This document shows positions 38,471-47,794 of a DNA stretch of 64,000 nt, piece by piece. The notes under the pieces were generated by a model that was not told the origin of the DNA, searched no databases, and worked only from the letters and a program-made list of their open reading frames with translations. The stretch is from Phaeobacter sp. 11ANDIMAR09 (lineage in GTDB: Bacteria > Pseudomonadota > Alphaproteobacteria > Rhodobacterales > Rhodobacteraceae). Both the position numbers and the translations under genes were made by a program. How positions within the stretch are numbered: position 1 is the first letter of the stretch; the number at the start of each line of letters is the position of its first letter. Location of the stretch: the NCBI RefSeq assembly GCF_001294455.1, contig NZ_LIKT01000007.1, forward strand, positions 124,001 to 188,000, read 5' to 3'.

Positions 38471-39379
38471 TTGAAATTTAAATTGAGACAGTTAGAGGCC
38501 TTTCAGGCCGTGGCCCAGACCGGATCGGTCACCCGCGCCGCAAAATCCTTGGGGATTTCGCAGCCTGCCACCAGTCGCTTGCTGTCGGACTTTTCCAACT
38601 CGGTCGCGATCGAGCTGTTCCAGCGCAAAGATGGCATGCTGATTCCCACCAGCGAGGCGCGCTATCTGCTGTCAGAGGTCGGTCGGGTCTTTGAAAGCCT
38701 GCGCCATCTGGAAGAACTCAACCGTGACTTGACGGATCGCACCGCCGGGCATCTGCGAATTGCTTGTCTTCCGGGTTTTGCCAGCTCCCATTTGCCACAG
38801 CTGCTGGCCAAGTTTTTGCAGCAGCGTCCGGGGGTGAATCTCACACTTGAACCGGACCGCCCGGAACGGATCCTGGAATGGATCATAGGCGAGCAATATG
38901 ACTGTGGCATAACAGATGGCTTCTCTGGCCATCCGGCTGTTGAGCACATTGATATAGCCATCAAAACCGTCTGCGTTTTCCCGCGCGGTCACCGCTTGGC
39001 CAAGCTGGAGCGTATTTCACCACTGGACCTGGCAGATGAGCGCATCATCCACACCCGCAAGAGCAGCGCATTCTTCAAAAGCCTGTCGCAATCCTTCTCG
39101 GATCATGGTGTCTTGCTTAATTCCTGGGTCGAGGTGCGCCAGTTTTCAACCGCCTGCTTGATGGTGGCCGAAGGTCAGGGCGTATCGGTGGTCAGCGCCC
39201 TGGATGCGGATCAGTTCAAGTCAAAGAATGTCGAAGTGCGGCCCTTTGAGCCAGAGCTCTATCACTGGCTATCGATCCTGCGCCCGGCCTCCGGCAGCCG
39301 CTCGCTGCTCTCGCTGGATTTTGTCGACACTTTTCTGGAAAGCCTCGCGCCCTATACCGTCAAGGCGGCAGCTCCCTGA
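38471..39379 (+). CDS. LysR-family regulator divergent from ugp
   Basis: LysR-type activator/repressor, 302 aa, TTG start. HTH at ~1-60 (LRQLEAFQAVAQTGSVTRAA, KSLGISQPATSRLLSDF), effector domain ~90-295. The effector half is of the type that binds small metabolites (GHLRIACLPGFASSHLPQLL). It is divergent from ugpB and separated from it by the palindrome and Pho-box-like site. Glycerol-3-phosphate or a related ligand is a reasonable but untested guess. Confidence 0.85.
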   Translation: MKFKLRQLEAFQAVAQTGSVTRAAKSLGISQPATSRLLSDFSNSVAIELFQRKDGMLIPTSEARYLLSEVGRVFESLRHLEELNRDLTDRTAGHLRIACLPGFASSHLPQLLAKFLQQRPGVNLTLEPDRPERILEWIIGEQYDCGITDGFSGHPAVEHIDIAIKTVCVFPRGHRLAKLERISPLDLADERIIHTRKSSAFFKSLSQSFSDHGVLLNSWVEVRQFSTACLMVAEGQGVSVVSALDADQFKSKNVEVRPFEPELYHWLSILRPASGSRSLLSLDFVDTFLESLAPYTVKAAAP

Positions 39380-39395
39380 TCCGGCCGATGGGATC

Positions 39396-40322
39396 TCAGC
39401 GATTGCTCTGAACCGCAAGTGCCGCCTGCATGTCCTGCCATAGGCGGTTCAGCGTTGGTTTGCTGTTCTCCTTGTCCCGGTAGAGCCGAATTTCCAGCGG
39501 GTGGCGCTGTTCGGGGCCACCAACAATCTGCATCCGTCCCTCCGCCAGCTCCTGCTTGCACAGCTCATGGGGCAACCAGCCCAGACCAAAGCCCTCCATC
39601 ACCATGGCCTTGACAGAACTGGCCAGCGCACTTTGGTTCACCACCAGCATCTTTGGGCCATCCGTGTTCTGCCGCAGCGCATGTTCCACCACCGAACGCA
39701 GCGCCGATACCGTACCGTAGGACAGCAGCGAAATCGGTTTTTTGGGCGTGCTTTCAAAGCGGTGCAAGGGACCCTCTGGACCGGATTTCGACACCGGTAC
39801 AAAGACATCTTCGCTCAGGGTGATATAGTCGCAATTGCCCAGGGCCAGCGGCGCCAGCGCATCCATTGCAGGGTGCCAATAGGTCAAGATCACATCGCAA
39901 TAGCGTTGCTGCAGGGCCGAAACAAACTGATCCGCAGCCCAACCCGTGGAGTTCAGGTCAATCTCCAGCCCGCCCTCATCAACCATCGGGGCGATGTGGG
40001 TCTTGTAGTGGGTCATATAAAGCGACTGTGAGGTGGCAAAACGAATGACGTTTTCCCCAGCCGCATCAATGATCTGACAGCGCTCTAAGGTCTCATCATA
40101 GGTGCGCAGCATCACCTTTGACTGCGCCAGAAACACCTCCCCCGCAGGGGTCAGCGACAGCGGCAGGGTTTGCCGGTTGATCAGCTTGACGCCAAACTCC
40201 TCCTCCAGCGCCCGAATGCGCCGGGAAAAAGCCGGTTGGCTGACATTACGCTCCTCGGCCGCGCGCGAGAAATTCTTCTGCGCGACCAAGGCCTCAAAGT
40301 CTCTGAGCCAGGCTATGTCCAC
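39396..40322 (-). CDS. LysR-family regulator downstream of the peptide ABC operon
   Basis: LysR regulator, 308 aa, GTG start. HTH ~1-60: MDIAWLRDFEALVAQKNFSR and AAEERNVSQPAFSRRIRALE. The effector domain follows from ~90. It starts 30 bp after the end of the peptide ABC ATPase gene on the same strand, so it may be cotranscribed with that operon and regulate it. It converges with the neighbouring LysR gene, the two stops being 16 bp apart. Confidence 0.85.
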   Translation of the reverse strand: MDIAWLRDFEALVAQKNFSRAAEERNVSQPAFSRRIRALEEEFGVKLINRQTLPLSLTPAGEVFLAQSKVMLRTYDETLERCQIIDAAGENVIRFATSQSLYMTHYKTHIAPMVDEGGLEIDLNSTGWAADQFVSALQQRYCDVILTYWHPAMDALAPLALGNCDYITLSEDVFVPVSKSGPEGPLHRFESTPKKPISLLSYGTVSALRSVVEHALRQNTDGPKMLVVNQSALASSVKAMVMEGFGLGWLPHELCKQELAEGRMQIVGGPEQRHPLEIRLYRDKENSKPTLNRLWQDMQAALAVQSNR

Positions 40323-40352
40323 TGTAAAATCCCGTTCCGCCCGTTCAGGCCC

Positions 40353-41375
40353 TTAGCCGTCCAAGCGGTCTTCTTCGACAGCATGGCAAGCCACCAGGGC
40401 CCCGTCGGGCTGTTGCTGGGGGCGCGGTTTTTCAGTCTGGCACCGGCTATTGGCATGGGCACAGCGACTTTCAAAAGGACATCCCTGCGGCAGGTTGATT
40501 GGTGTCGGGATTTCACCGCGCAATCGGATGTGGTTGGGATGATCATCTTTTAACTGCGGAACCGCAGAAAGCAAAGCGCGGGTATAGGGGTGTTTGGGGT
40601 TTTCAAACAGGGTTGCCGTGTCGGAAAGCTCACAAACCGAGCCCAAATAGAGCACCGCCACCTTGGTGCCAAAGTGCTGCACCACGCTCAGGTCATGGGT
40701 GATGAACAGATAGGTGAGGCCGCGCTCATCCTTGGCCTCGAGCATCAGGTTCAGCACCTGCGCCTGAATAGAGACATCCAGCGCCGAAATCGGCTCGTCG
40801 GCGATGATGAATTCAGGGTCCACCGTCAGGGCACGGGCAATGGCAATCCGCTGACGTTGGCCTCCCGAGAATTCATGTGGATAGCGTCCGGCCCAACTGG
40901 GGTCCACCCCCACCGACCGCATCACTTCTGCCACCTTATCGCGCACCTCGCCCTTAGACAGAGCAGGATTGTGATAGCGCACTGGTTCTTCCAGCGCCTG
41001 CTGGATGGTCATGCGCGGGTTCAGCGATGCATAGGGGTTCTGAAAGATCATCTGCATCTTTTTGCGCAGCGGCATCAGGGCCCGGCGGGAGCGATCGTCA
41101 ATACGCTCGCCTGCATAGTGGATCTCACCGGCACTGGGGGTCAACAGCCCCGCGATCAGCCGCGCCACGGTAGATTTTCCGCAACCGCTTTCCCCCACCA
41201 CACAGAGCGCCTCTCCGGGCGCAACCTCTAATGAGACATTGTTGACGGCATGGACCTCGCGCTTTTCCTGCACCAGCTTGCCGCCTTTGAACTTGAGAGT
41301 TTCGAGAAACCCACGGTCCAGTTCAAAGCGTTTTTCAAGATTGCGAATTTCCAACAGGGGCTGAGGCGCGCTCAT
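40353..41375 (-). CDS. Peptide ABC transporter ATP-binding protein (DppF/OppF type)
   Basis: ATPase of a dipeptide/oligopeptide-type importer, 340 aa. Walker A VVGESGCGKST, FQNPYASLNPRMTI, signature EFSGGQRQRIAIARAL, Walker B EFIIADEPISALD and the C-terminal OppF-type extension with a Cys-rich iron-sulfur-like motif GCPFESRCAHANSRC. Start ATG 41375 overlaps the preceding ATPase stop by 4 nt. DppF-type by length and motif. Confidence 0.92.
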   Translation of the reverse strand: MSAPQPLLEIRNLEKRFELDRGFLETLKFKGGKLVQEKREVHAVNNVSLEVAPGEALCVVGESGCGKSTVARLIAGLLTPSAGEIHYAGERIDDRSRRALMPLRKKMQMIFQNPYASLNPRMTIQQALEEPVRYHNPALSKGEVRDKVAEVMRSVGVDPSWAGRYPHEFSGGQRQRIAIARALTVDPEFIIADEPISALDVSIQAQVLNLMLEAKDERGLTYLFITHDLSVVQHFGTKVAVLYLGSVCELSDTATLFENPKHPYTRALLSAVPQLKDDHPNHIRLRGEIPTPINLPQGCPFESRCAHANSRCQTEKPRPQQQPDGALVACHAVEEDRLDG

Positions 41376-42364
41376 CCGATCATCTCCTCGGCTTTGTCGC
41401 TGTGCAGGCGGTTCACCTCGTGGCAAGCCACTTCTACATGGGTGTATTGCACCGGCTTGGGGGCCTCGGTGAGGCAATGGTCCTGGGCGTATTCGCAGCG
41501 CGGGCTAAAGGGGCAGCCCCGCGGAATGGCGGTGAGCGAGGGCATATTGCCCGGGATCTGTTTCAAACGCTGCCCCGGTTTGGTCTGCTGTGGCAGCGCA
41601 TTGATCAGCCCCTGGGTATAGGGGTGTTGCGGATCATTGATGATCTCGCGGGTGCGGCCTGCCTCGATGATGCGCCCGGCATACATCACTAGGGTGCGTT
41701 CGGTCATCTGGCTGACCACGCCCAGGTCATGGGTGATCAGGATCAGGCCGACCTTGTTGGATTCGCACAGCTCAAGCAACAGCTCCATGATATCCGCCTG
41801 AATGGTCACATCCAGCGCCGTTGTTGGCTCATCCGCGATGATCAGCTGCGGGTCCAACAACAAAGCAATGGCGATGATGATCCGCTGGCGCATCCCACCC
41901 GACAGCTCATGCGGATATTGGTTCAGCCGCTCCTCCGGCGAGGGAATATAGACCTCGCGCAGTTTGACGATGGCGATCTGCTCGGCCTCGGATTTGCTCA
42001 GCTTGCGATGGGCCTGCAGGGTTTCCACCATTTGCTGACCAATGGTCAGCACCGGGTTCAGCGTCACCATCGGATCCTGAAAGATCATCGCCATCTGATT
42101 GCCGCGAATGCTGCGCATCTTGGCCTCGGACATCTCGGTAATGTCTTCGCCCAGAAACTGGATCTTGCCGCTGTCGATATAGCCGGGGCGGCTCAGCAGG
42201 TTCATCAGGGCAAAGCCGGTGATGGATTTGCCAGCGCCGGATTCCCCGACGATTCCCAGACGTTCGCCTTTGCACAGATCAAAGCTGATCTGATTGAGGG
42301 CGGTTACGGTATTGTCGCGCATGGCGAATTTCACGCTCAGGTCGCGCACGGAAAGCAAGGACAT
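41372..42364 (-). CDS. Peptide ABC transporter ATP-binding protein (DppD/OppD type)
   Basis: Second ATPase, 330 aa. Walker A GIVGESGAGKSITGFALM, FQDPMVTLNPVLTI, signature ELSGGMRQRIIIAIALL, Walker B LIIADEPTTALD, HDLGVVSQM and the C-terminal cysteine segment GCPFSPRCEYAQDHC. Paired with the DppF-type gene, as usual for heterodimeric peptide importers. Confidence 0.93.
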   Translation of the reverse strand: MSLLSVRDLSVKFAMRDNTVTALNQISFDLCKGERLGIVGESGAGKSITGFALMNLLSRPGYIDSGKIQFLGEDITEMSEAKMRSIRGNQMAMIFQDPMVTLNPVLTIGQQMVETLQAHRKLSKSEAEQIAIVKLREVYIPSPEERLNQYPHELSGGMRQRIIIAIALLLDPQLIIADEPTTALDVTIQADIMELLLELCESNKVGLILITHDLGVVSQMTERTLVMYAGRIIEAGRTREIINDPQHPYTQGLINALPQQTKPGQRLKQIPGNMPSLTAIPRGCPFSPRCEYAQDHCLTEAPKPVQYTHVEVACHEVNRLHSDKAEEMIG

Positions 42365-42369
42365 TGCGC

Positions 42370-43314
42370 TTATCCCTTATAGAGTTTGGGGTTTAGGGCA
42401 TCACGTAGCCAGTCACCCAAGAGATTGATCACCAGCACCAGAACCACCAGTACCACGCCGGGAATGGCGGTGATCCACCAGCTGCCCGAAAAGATGTAGT
42501 CAAAGCCGGAGGAAATCAGCGACCCCAGCGAGGGCTGGCTCGGCGGCATACCAAGGCCGAGGAAAGACAGCGAGGCCTCGGAGATGATGGCATTGGCCAC
42601 CTGCACGGTCGAGATCACAAAGATCGGCGACAGCGAGTTCGGCAGGATGTGACGCACCATGATGCGAATGGGGCCAAAGCCCAGAACCCGGGCGCTGTCG
42701 ACATATTCCTTTTTCTTTTCCGCCAGCACGGTGGCACGCACGGTGCGGGCATATTGCGGCCATTCCGCCACGCCAATTACCGCAATCAGGAAATAGATGG
42801 CATATTGGTTGAAGGTTTCAGAGCCAAACATCGCCTGAGTCACCGCCAAAAAGATGATTGCCACCATCAGGGTCGAGAAAGACAACTGGATATCGGCCAG
42901 CCGCATCAGCAGGCTGTCGATCCGACCGCCGACATAGCCAGCGATCAACCCGATCGAAATGCCGAGGAAAGCCTGCAACCCCACCGCACATATACCGATC
43001 AGCAGCGACAGCCGGGTGCCATAAAGGATGGTGGACCACAGATCGCGGCCCTGGTCATCGGTGCCCAGCATGAACAGCGGGTCAGCCCCATCCACCCAGA
43101 CAGGAGGGTATTCGCTGTTCATGATATCGATCTGAGCCGGATCATAGGGATCAAAAGGCGCAATCAGCGGCGCCAGAAAGGACATCACCGTGATCACCGC
43201 AAAGACCAGCAGCGAGACAACGGCCACCGGATTGCGCCGGAAGCTATAAGCGATGTTGGAGTTCCAGATCTGCGCCCAGCGCGATGGTTCGGAATTGGTG
43301 CTTAGGCTGCTCAT
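42370..43314 (-). CDS. Peptide ABC transporter permease (DppC/OppC type)
   Basis: Membrane subunit, 314 aa, six helices. N-terminal cytoplasmic leader ending in FRRNPVAVVSLLVFAVITVM, the family sequence GTDDQGRDLWSTILYGTRLSL (core GTDDQGRD), and the EAA-type loop DSARVLGFGPIRIMVRHILPN. The end DWLRDALNPKLYKG is the typical DppC tail. Confidence 0.94.
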   Translation of the reverse strand: MSSLSTNSEPSRWAQIWNSNIAYSFRRNPVAVVSLLVFAVITVMSFLAPLIAPFDPYDPAQIDIMNSEYPPVWVDGADPLFMLGTDDQGRDLWSTILYGTRLSLLIGICAVGLQAFLGISIGLIAGYVGGRIDSLLMRLADIQLSFSTLMVAIIFLAVTQAMFGSETFNQYAIYFLIAVIGVAEWPQYARTVRATVLAEKKKEYVDSARVLGFGPIRIMVRHILPNSLSPIFVISTVQVANAIISEASLSFLGLGMPPSQPSLGSLISSGFDYIFSGSWWITAIPGVVLVVLVLVINLLGDWLRDALNPKLYKG

Positions 43315-44291
43315 GCGCCCATCCTCGCAAGATTTACGGTGGGATTGACCAGCCCGTAGATCAGGTCAACGATTGTATTGGTGACAACAAAGATAAAGCC
43401 AACCACGATCAGATAGGCGACGATCAGCGGGGTATCGACGCGGTTCACCGCCTCCAGGAACATGAAGCCCATGCCCGGCCACTGGAACACCGTCTCGGTC
43501 AGGATCGTATAGGCTACCATGGTGCCGATCTGCACGCCGCCCACTGTGATCACCGGCAGCAGAGTATTCTTCAGCGCATGGACAAAATAGATGCGCCAGG
43601 GCCGGATACCCTTGGCCTTGGCGTATTTCACATATTCGCTCTGCAACACTTCCATCATCTCGGCCCGGATCAGGCGGATAAAGAGCGGCAGCATGATCGA
43701 GGCCAGCGCAATCGAGGGCAGCAGGATATGCGACCAGCCGTCCAGGCTGGCAAAATTGGTATCCCAATAGCCAAAGACATGCACCACATCGCCGCGCCCG
43801 TAAGAGGGGAACCAGCCATATTCGACAGAAAACACAAAGATCATCAGGATTGCGGTCAGGAAGACCGGGATGGAAATCCCGATGATCGACAGCCCCATGA
43901 CCAGGCGGCTTAGGATCGAATTGGGGTAGATGGCGGTAAAGACCCCCACCGGGATCGACAACCCGATAATGATGATCGAGGCCCCTACAACCAGTTCTAG
44001 CGTTGCGGGCAGTTTTTTCAGGATCACATCCAGCGCCGGTTCCTTGAAGAAGTAGCTGGTGCCCAGATCCCCTTGCAACGCGTTCCCGGCAAAGCGCAAA
44101 TACTGCGTCAGGAAACTGTCATTCAGCCCCAATTCATCGCGCAGCTCCTGACGGACCTCTTCGCTCACGGATTGTCCGACCAGCTCGCGGAGCGGATCGC
44201 CGAGATTGTCCTGAATGGCAAAGCCGATCAGCGAGATGACAAACATCACCGCGATAGCCTGGAACACGCGTTTCACAAGGTAAGCAAACAT
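43311..44291 (-). CDS. Peptide ABC transporter permease (DppB/OppB type)
   Basis: Membrane subunit, 326 aa, six helices. Starts MFAYLVKRVFQAIAVMFVIS, the DppB signature. The EAA loop is EYVKYAKAKGIRPWRIYFVH (core), with VIAYT-type helix AYTILTETVFQWPGMGFMF and C-terminal ITNTIVD-type VVTNTIVDLIYGLVNP. Its stop overlaps the dppC-type start by 4 nt. It follows the binding-protein gene after 206 bp containing a stem-loop. Confidence 0.95.
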   Translation of the reverse strand: MFAYLVKRVFQAIAVMFVISLIGFAIQDNLGDPLRELVGQSVSEEVRQELRDELGLNDSFLTQYLRFAGNALQGDLGTSYFFKEPALDVILKKLPATLELVVGASIIIIGLSIPVGVFTAIYPNSILSRLVMGLSIIGISIPVFLTAILMIFVFSVEYGWFPSYGRGDVVHVFGYWDTNFASLDGWSHILLPSIALASIMLPLFIRLIRAEMMEVLQSEYVKYAKAKGIRPWRIYFVHALKNTLLPVITVGGVQIGTMVAYTILTETVFQWPGMGFMFLEAVNRVDTPLIVAYLIVVGFIFVVTNTIVDLIYGLVNPTVNLARMGA

Positions 44292-44450
44292 GCTTTTACA
44301 CCTTCTTCCTGGGATAGTGGGGCCTGGGGTCGTCGGGCCTGGAACAAATAGGGCCTAAAACAAATAGCAAAGGGCATCAAACCTTCCCTCCCTGCACAGT
44401 CAGGAAGAATACCCTTGGCAAATTGTCTTGGAGAAATGCCGGAGATGAGG

Positions 44451-44479
44451 CCGGAGCAAGCCACGCTGGCCTGCTCCGG
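44451..44479 (-). other. Intercistronic stem-loop after the peptide-binding-protein gene
   Basis: CCGGAGCA with TGCTCCGG (8 perfect pairs) continuing, after one mismatch, into GCC/GGC around a 5-base loop. It is 18 nt after the binding-protein stop, before the first permease. No T-tract. Confidence 0.7.
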
Positions 44480-44497
44480 TCTTGGATTGTGCTGACC

Positions 44498-46054
44498 TTA
44501 GTCGACGACGAGGTCACCGAAGTAAGGGAAGTTCAGCGCGTTCACGATGGATTCCGCGTGCACACCTTTGCGGGCGCCCCAGGCCAGGTTCTGCCAGTGC
44601 AGCGGGATGAAAGCCGCCTCGTTGTAGAGGATGGTTTCCAGCTCTTTCAGCATCATCGCACGTTTGTCGGCATCGGTTTCCGCATTGGCCTTGGCCATCA
44701 GCATGTCCGCCTCTGCGTTGCAGAAGTTGTTGGCATTGTACTGACCATTGCCGGAAGCCTCATCAAAGCAATGGCTCAGGAACTGGTGGAAGTTGGCCGA
44801 GTCCTCGGTATCCGAATGCCAGCCGATCATCATCATGTCTGCTGCGCGCTCGTCAAAGGCGGGCCAGTACTGGGCCTTTGGCATGGTCTGCAGGTCAACC
44901 TTGATGTTGATCTTTGCCAGCATCGACGCAACAGCCTGCGCGATCTTGTCGTCGTTCACATAGCGGTTGTTTGGCGCCATCATCGAGATTTCAAAACCAT
45001 CAGCATAGCCAGCTTCGGCCATCAGGGCCTTGGCTTTTTCAACGTCGAAACGAGGGGCCAGGTCTGGGTTGTGACCCAGGTAGCCGGCGGGGCTGTACTG
45101 GGCGCCAACGGTACCAAAGCCGCGCATGATGCGATCCACGATACCAGCGTTATTGACGGCATAGTCGATGGCCTGACGGACGCGGGCATCCTTGAAAGCC
45201 TCAACACGGTCCTGGTTCATCTGGAATGTGATGATACGGGTGCCGGGCATGGTGATCAGATTGGTGCCGTCATTGTCCTCAACACGGGCCAGATCGGTTG
45301 GCGGCACAGGCGCGATGAAATCAACGTCGCCAGAGAGCAGCGCAGCCACACGGGTGGGGCTTTCCTTGATCGGGGTCAGGATGATCTTGTCGACGTTGCC
45401 GGCTGTTTCGGTATCCCAGTAGCCGTCAAAACGATCAAAGACCATTTTTACGCCCTGCTCACGCGAGGTGACGGTGAAAGGACCGGTGCCGGAGATATTG
45501 CGCGAGGCAAAGCTGTCGCCGTGCTTGACCAGCTCAGCGCGGTCTTTGCCATCTTCGGTGGTGCCGGAATAGAACTTGCTATCCATCGGGAAGATATAGG
45601 TCACCGTGTGCAGCACCAGCGGATAGGGCTCGGAGGTGATCAGGTCAAAGGTGTGATCGTCGATCACTTTGACATCGGTGAACTGGCTGAAAATGCCCTT
45701 GAAGTCGGGGCTTTCTTTCAGGCGATCAAAGGTCCAGTCAACATCTGCTGCGGTCAGCATGTTGCCAGAGTGGAATTTTACACCGCTACGCAGATGAAAA
45801 CGAGTGGTCAGCTCGTCGATCTGTTCCCAGCTTTCCGCCAGGCGTGGCTCAAATTGCAGATCCTGGGTCCAGCGCACCAGCGGATCAAAAGACATATGCG
45901 AGAACTGCAGCGTGCCCCCGGACAGCTGTTCATGCGGGTCCAGTGACACCGGATCGGCGTCATAGGCGACTTTGACTGTGACTTCGGCCTGAGCCACGGC
46001 GCCAAAGGCGAGCGACATCACACCAGCCGCAGCAATGCGGATAAATTTGTTCAT
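44498..46054 (-). CDS. Peptide-type ABC transporter substrate-binding protein
   Basis: Family 5 periplasmic binding protein, about 518 aa. Signal peptide ~1-23 (KFIRIAAAGVMSLAFGAVAQA), then EVTVKVAYDADPVSLDPHEQ, typical of the family. VDWTFDRLKESPDFKGIFSQ, ALLSGDVDFIAPVPPTDLAR and KDARVRQAIDYAVNNAGIVD are standard segments. The ATG at 46054 has GGAGGGA upstream. Binding specificity (dipeptide, oligopeptide, nickel, glutathione) cannot be told from sequence alone. First gene of the operon. Confidence 0.92.
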   Translation of the reverse strand: MNKFIRIAAAGVMSLAFGAVAQAEVTVKVAYDADPVSLDPHEQLSGGTLQFSHMSFDPLVRWTQDLQFEPRLAESWEQIDELTTRFHLRSGVKFHSGNMLTAADVDWTFDRLKESPDFKGIFSQFTDVKVIDDHTFDLITSEPYPLVLHTVTYIFPMDSKFYSGTTEDGKDRAELVKHGDSFASRNISGTGPFTVTSREQGVKMVFDRFDGYWDTETAGNVDKIILTPIKESPTRVAALLSGDVDFIAPVPPTDLARVEDNDGTNLITMPGTRIITFQMNQDRVEAFKDARVRQAIDYAVNNAGIVDRIMRGFGTVGAQYSPAGYLGHNPDLAPRFDVEKAKALMAEAGYADGFEISMMAPNNRYVNDDKIAQAVASMLAKINIKVDLQTMPKAQYWPAFDERAADMMMIGWHSDTEDSANFHQFLSHCFDEASGNGQYNANNFCNAEADMLMAKANAETDADKRAMMLKELETILYNEAAFIPLHWQNLAWGARKGVHAESIVNALNFPYFGDLVVD

Positions 46055-46354
46055 TCTTCCCTCCATGTCGGTGGCCTTGGTTGGCCTCCTGAAACAGTGG
46101 GGAATACCTAAGCCATGGCGTCGATCCGGGGCCAATGCCAATTTCAAATCATCCATGCAAATCAGGAATAGAGCGCATATCGATCGGGAACATTCAAAGA
46201 CGCACGGTCTGCGGCAACCTGGGCCAACCCACTGACTCCAAGTCACTTTAACATTTCACGAGGGGTAATCTTGATTGAACCAACCGCTCAAATGCCACAC
46301 TCCGCCTGGGCCTGGATCAGTTGGATTTCCAAAGCAAAACCAGCCTGCGCTAGC
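46055..46354. other. Intergenic stretch upstream of the peptide-binding-protein gene
   Basis: About 300 bases between the dppA-like start and the urtE end. It holds the peptide operon promoter. A 12-bp palindrome TTGGA-TT-TCCAA (46321-46332) is close to urtE. No gene and no clear terminator were seen. Confidence 0.5.
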
Positions 46355-47050
46355 TCAAACCGAGACCTTGGGCAGCAGCTCTTCGCGGCGGGTTGCAGCC
46401 CTGGCACCGTCAAAGATGACCTCGCCGCGGCGCAGCACAACGATGTGATCCGCCAGGTCATAGGCAAAATCAAAATACTGCTCCACCAGCACAATCGCCA
46501 TGTCGCCCCGCCCCCGCAGCAGGCGGATGACCTCGCCGATTTGCTGGATAACATTGGGCTGGATGCCCTCAGTCGGCTCATCCAGCAGCAAGAGTTTTGG
46601 CCGGGTGATCAGCGCCCGCGCAATGGCCAGCTGCTGCTGTTGCCCGCCCGACAGATCACCGCCGCGCCTATCGATGAAATCCTTCAGGATCGGGAACAGG
46701 TCAAATATTTCATCGGGGATGCTATGGTCGGATTTGGGCAGGCAGGAAAACCCGGTTTCCATGTTTTCGCGCACGGTGAGCTGCGGAAAGATCTCGCGCC
46801 CCTGGGGCACCACAGCCACGCCCTTTTGCGCCAATTTGTGCGCAGGCATGGGCGGCAGCTCTTCACCATCCAAAACCATACCCCCGCCAGAGCGCTGATG
46901 CTGGCCGCAGATCGCCCGGATCAGACTGGTTTTGCCCACTCCATTGGTGCCCATCACGCAGGTCACCGCGCCCGCCTTGGCCTCCAGCGAGACCCCATGC
47001 AAGATCTGCGAATGGCCATAGTGCAGGGTGAAATCGTCAAGTTTTAGCAT
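46355..47050 (-). CDS. urtE: Urea ABC transporter ATP-binding protein UrtE
   Basis: Branched-chain-amino-acid-type ATPase dedicated to urea uptake, 231 aa. Walker A VMGTNGVGKTSL (~33), signature DLSGGQQQQLAIARALI (QQQQ is typical of UrtE), Walker B LLLLDEPTEGIQPNVIQQIG, and VEQYFDFAYDLAD. Last gene of urtABCDE. Confidence 0.95.
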   Translation of the reverse strand: MLKLDDFTLHYGHSQILHGVSLEAKAGAVTCVMGTNGVGKTSLIRAICGQHQRSGGGMVLDGEELPPMPAHKLAQKGVAVVPQGREIFPQLTVRENMETGFSCLPKSDHSIPDEIFDLFPILKDFIDRRGGDLSGGQQQQLAIARALITRPKLLLLDEPTEGIQPNVIQQIGEVIRLLRGRGDMAIVLVEQYFDFAYDLADHIVVLRRGEVIFDGARAATRREELLPKVSV

Positions 47051-47053
47051 CTG

Positions 47054-47794
47054 TCAGCGCCCCAGATAAACGTCAATGACCTGGCTGTTGGCGGTCACGT
47101 GATCCAGCGAGCCTTCAGCCAGAACCGCCCCCTCGTGCAACACCGTGACCCGGCAATCCAGCCGCCGCACAAACTCCATGTCATGTTCCACCACCACCAC
47201 GGCTCGGGTCTTGGCGGCCTCCACCAGAATGGCGGTGGTATGCTCGCGCTCGGCTGGGGTCATCCCTGCCGCAGGTTCATCCACCAACAACAGCCGGGGT
47301 TCCTGCGCCAGCAACATGCCGATCTCCAGCCATTGCTTTTGACCATGGCTCAGCTCGCCCGATTTGCGCGCCAGAGACTCCAACAGGCCAATCTCACTCG
47401 CCAGTTCCTCGACCCGGTCCAGGTCTGCCCGGTTGGAGCGATAAAACATCACCGCAAAGGGGCTACGGTTGGCCCGCAGCGCCATCAGCAGGTTTTCCAG
47501 CACCGTCTGATCTTCGAACACGGTTGGCTTCTGGAACTTCCTCCCCACGCCTTCGCGGGCAATGCGCGCTTCGCTCATCCCCAAGAGCGAGACATTGCGC
47601 TCGCCCCAGATCACCCGCCCCTCATCCGGCCTGGTCTTGCCAGTGACGATATCCATAAAGGTGGTTTTTCCCGCCCCGTTGGGACCAATAATGGCGCGCA
47701 TTTCTGCCGGGCCAATGGCAAAGCTGAGGTTGTTGATGGCCTTGAACCCATCAAAGCTGACGGAGACGCCGGAGACTTCTAACAACATGCTCAT
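47054..47794 (-). CDS. urtD: Urea ABC transporter ATP-binding protein UrtD
   Basis: Second ATPase, 246 aa. N-terminal LEVSGVSVSFDGFKAINNLS, Walker A IIGPNGAGKTTFMDIVTGKT, RKFQKPTVFEDQTV (UrtD hallmark), signature ELSHGQKQWLEIGMLL and Walker B LLLVDEPAAGMTPAERE. Overlaps urtC by 4 nt. Confidence 0.95.
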   Translation of the reverse strand: MSMLLEVSGVSVSFDGFKAINNLSFAIGPAEMRAIIGPNGAGKTTFMDIVTGKTRPDEGRVIWGERNVSLLGMSEARIAREGVGRKFQKPTVFEDQTVLENLLMALRANRSPFAVMFYRSNRADLDRVEELASEIGLLESLARKSGELSHGQKQWLEIGMLLAQEPRLLLVDEPAAGMTPAEREHTTAILVEAAKTRAVVVVEHDMEFVRRLDCRVTVLHEGAVLAEGSLDHVTANSQVIDVYLGR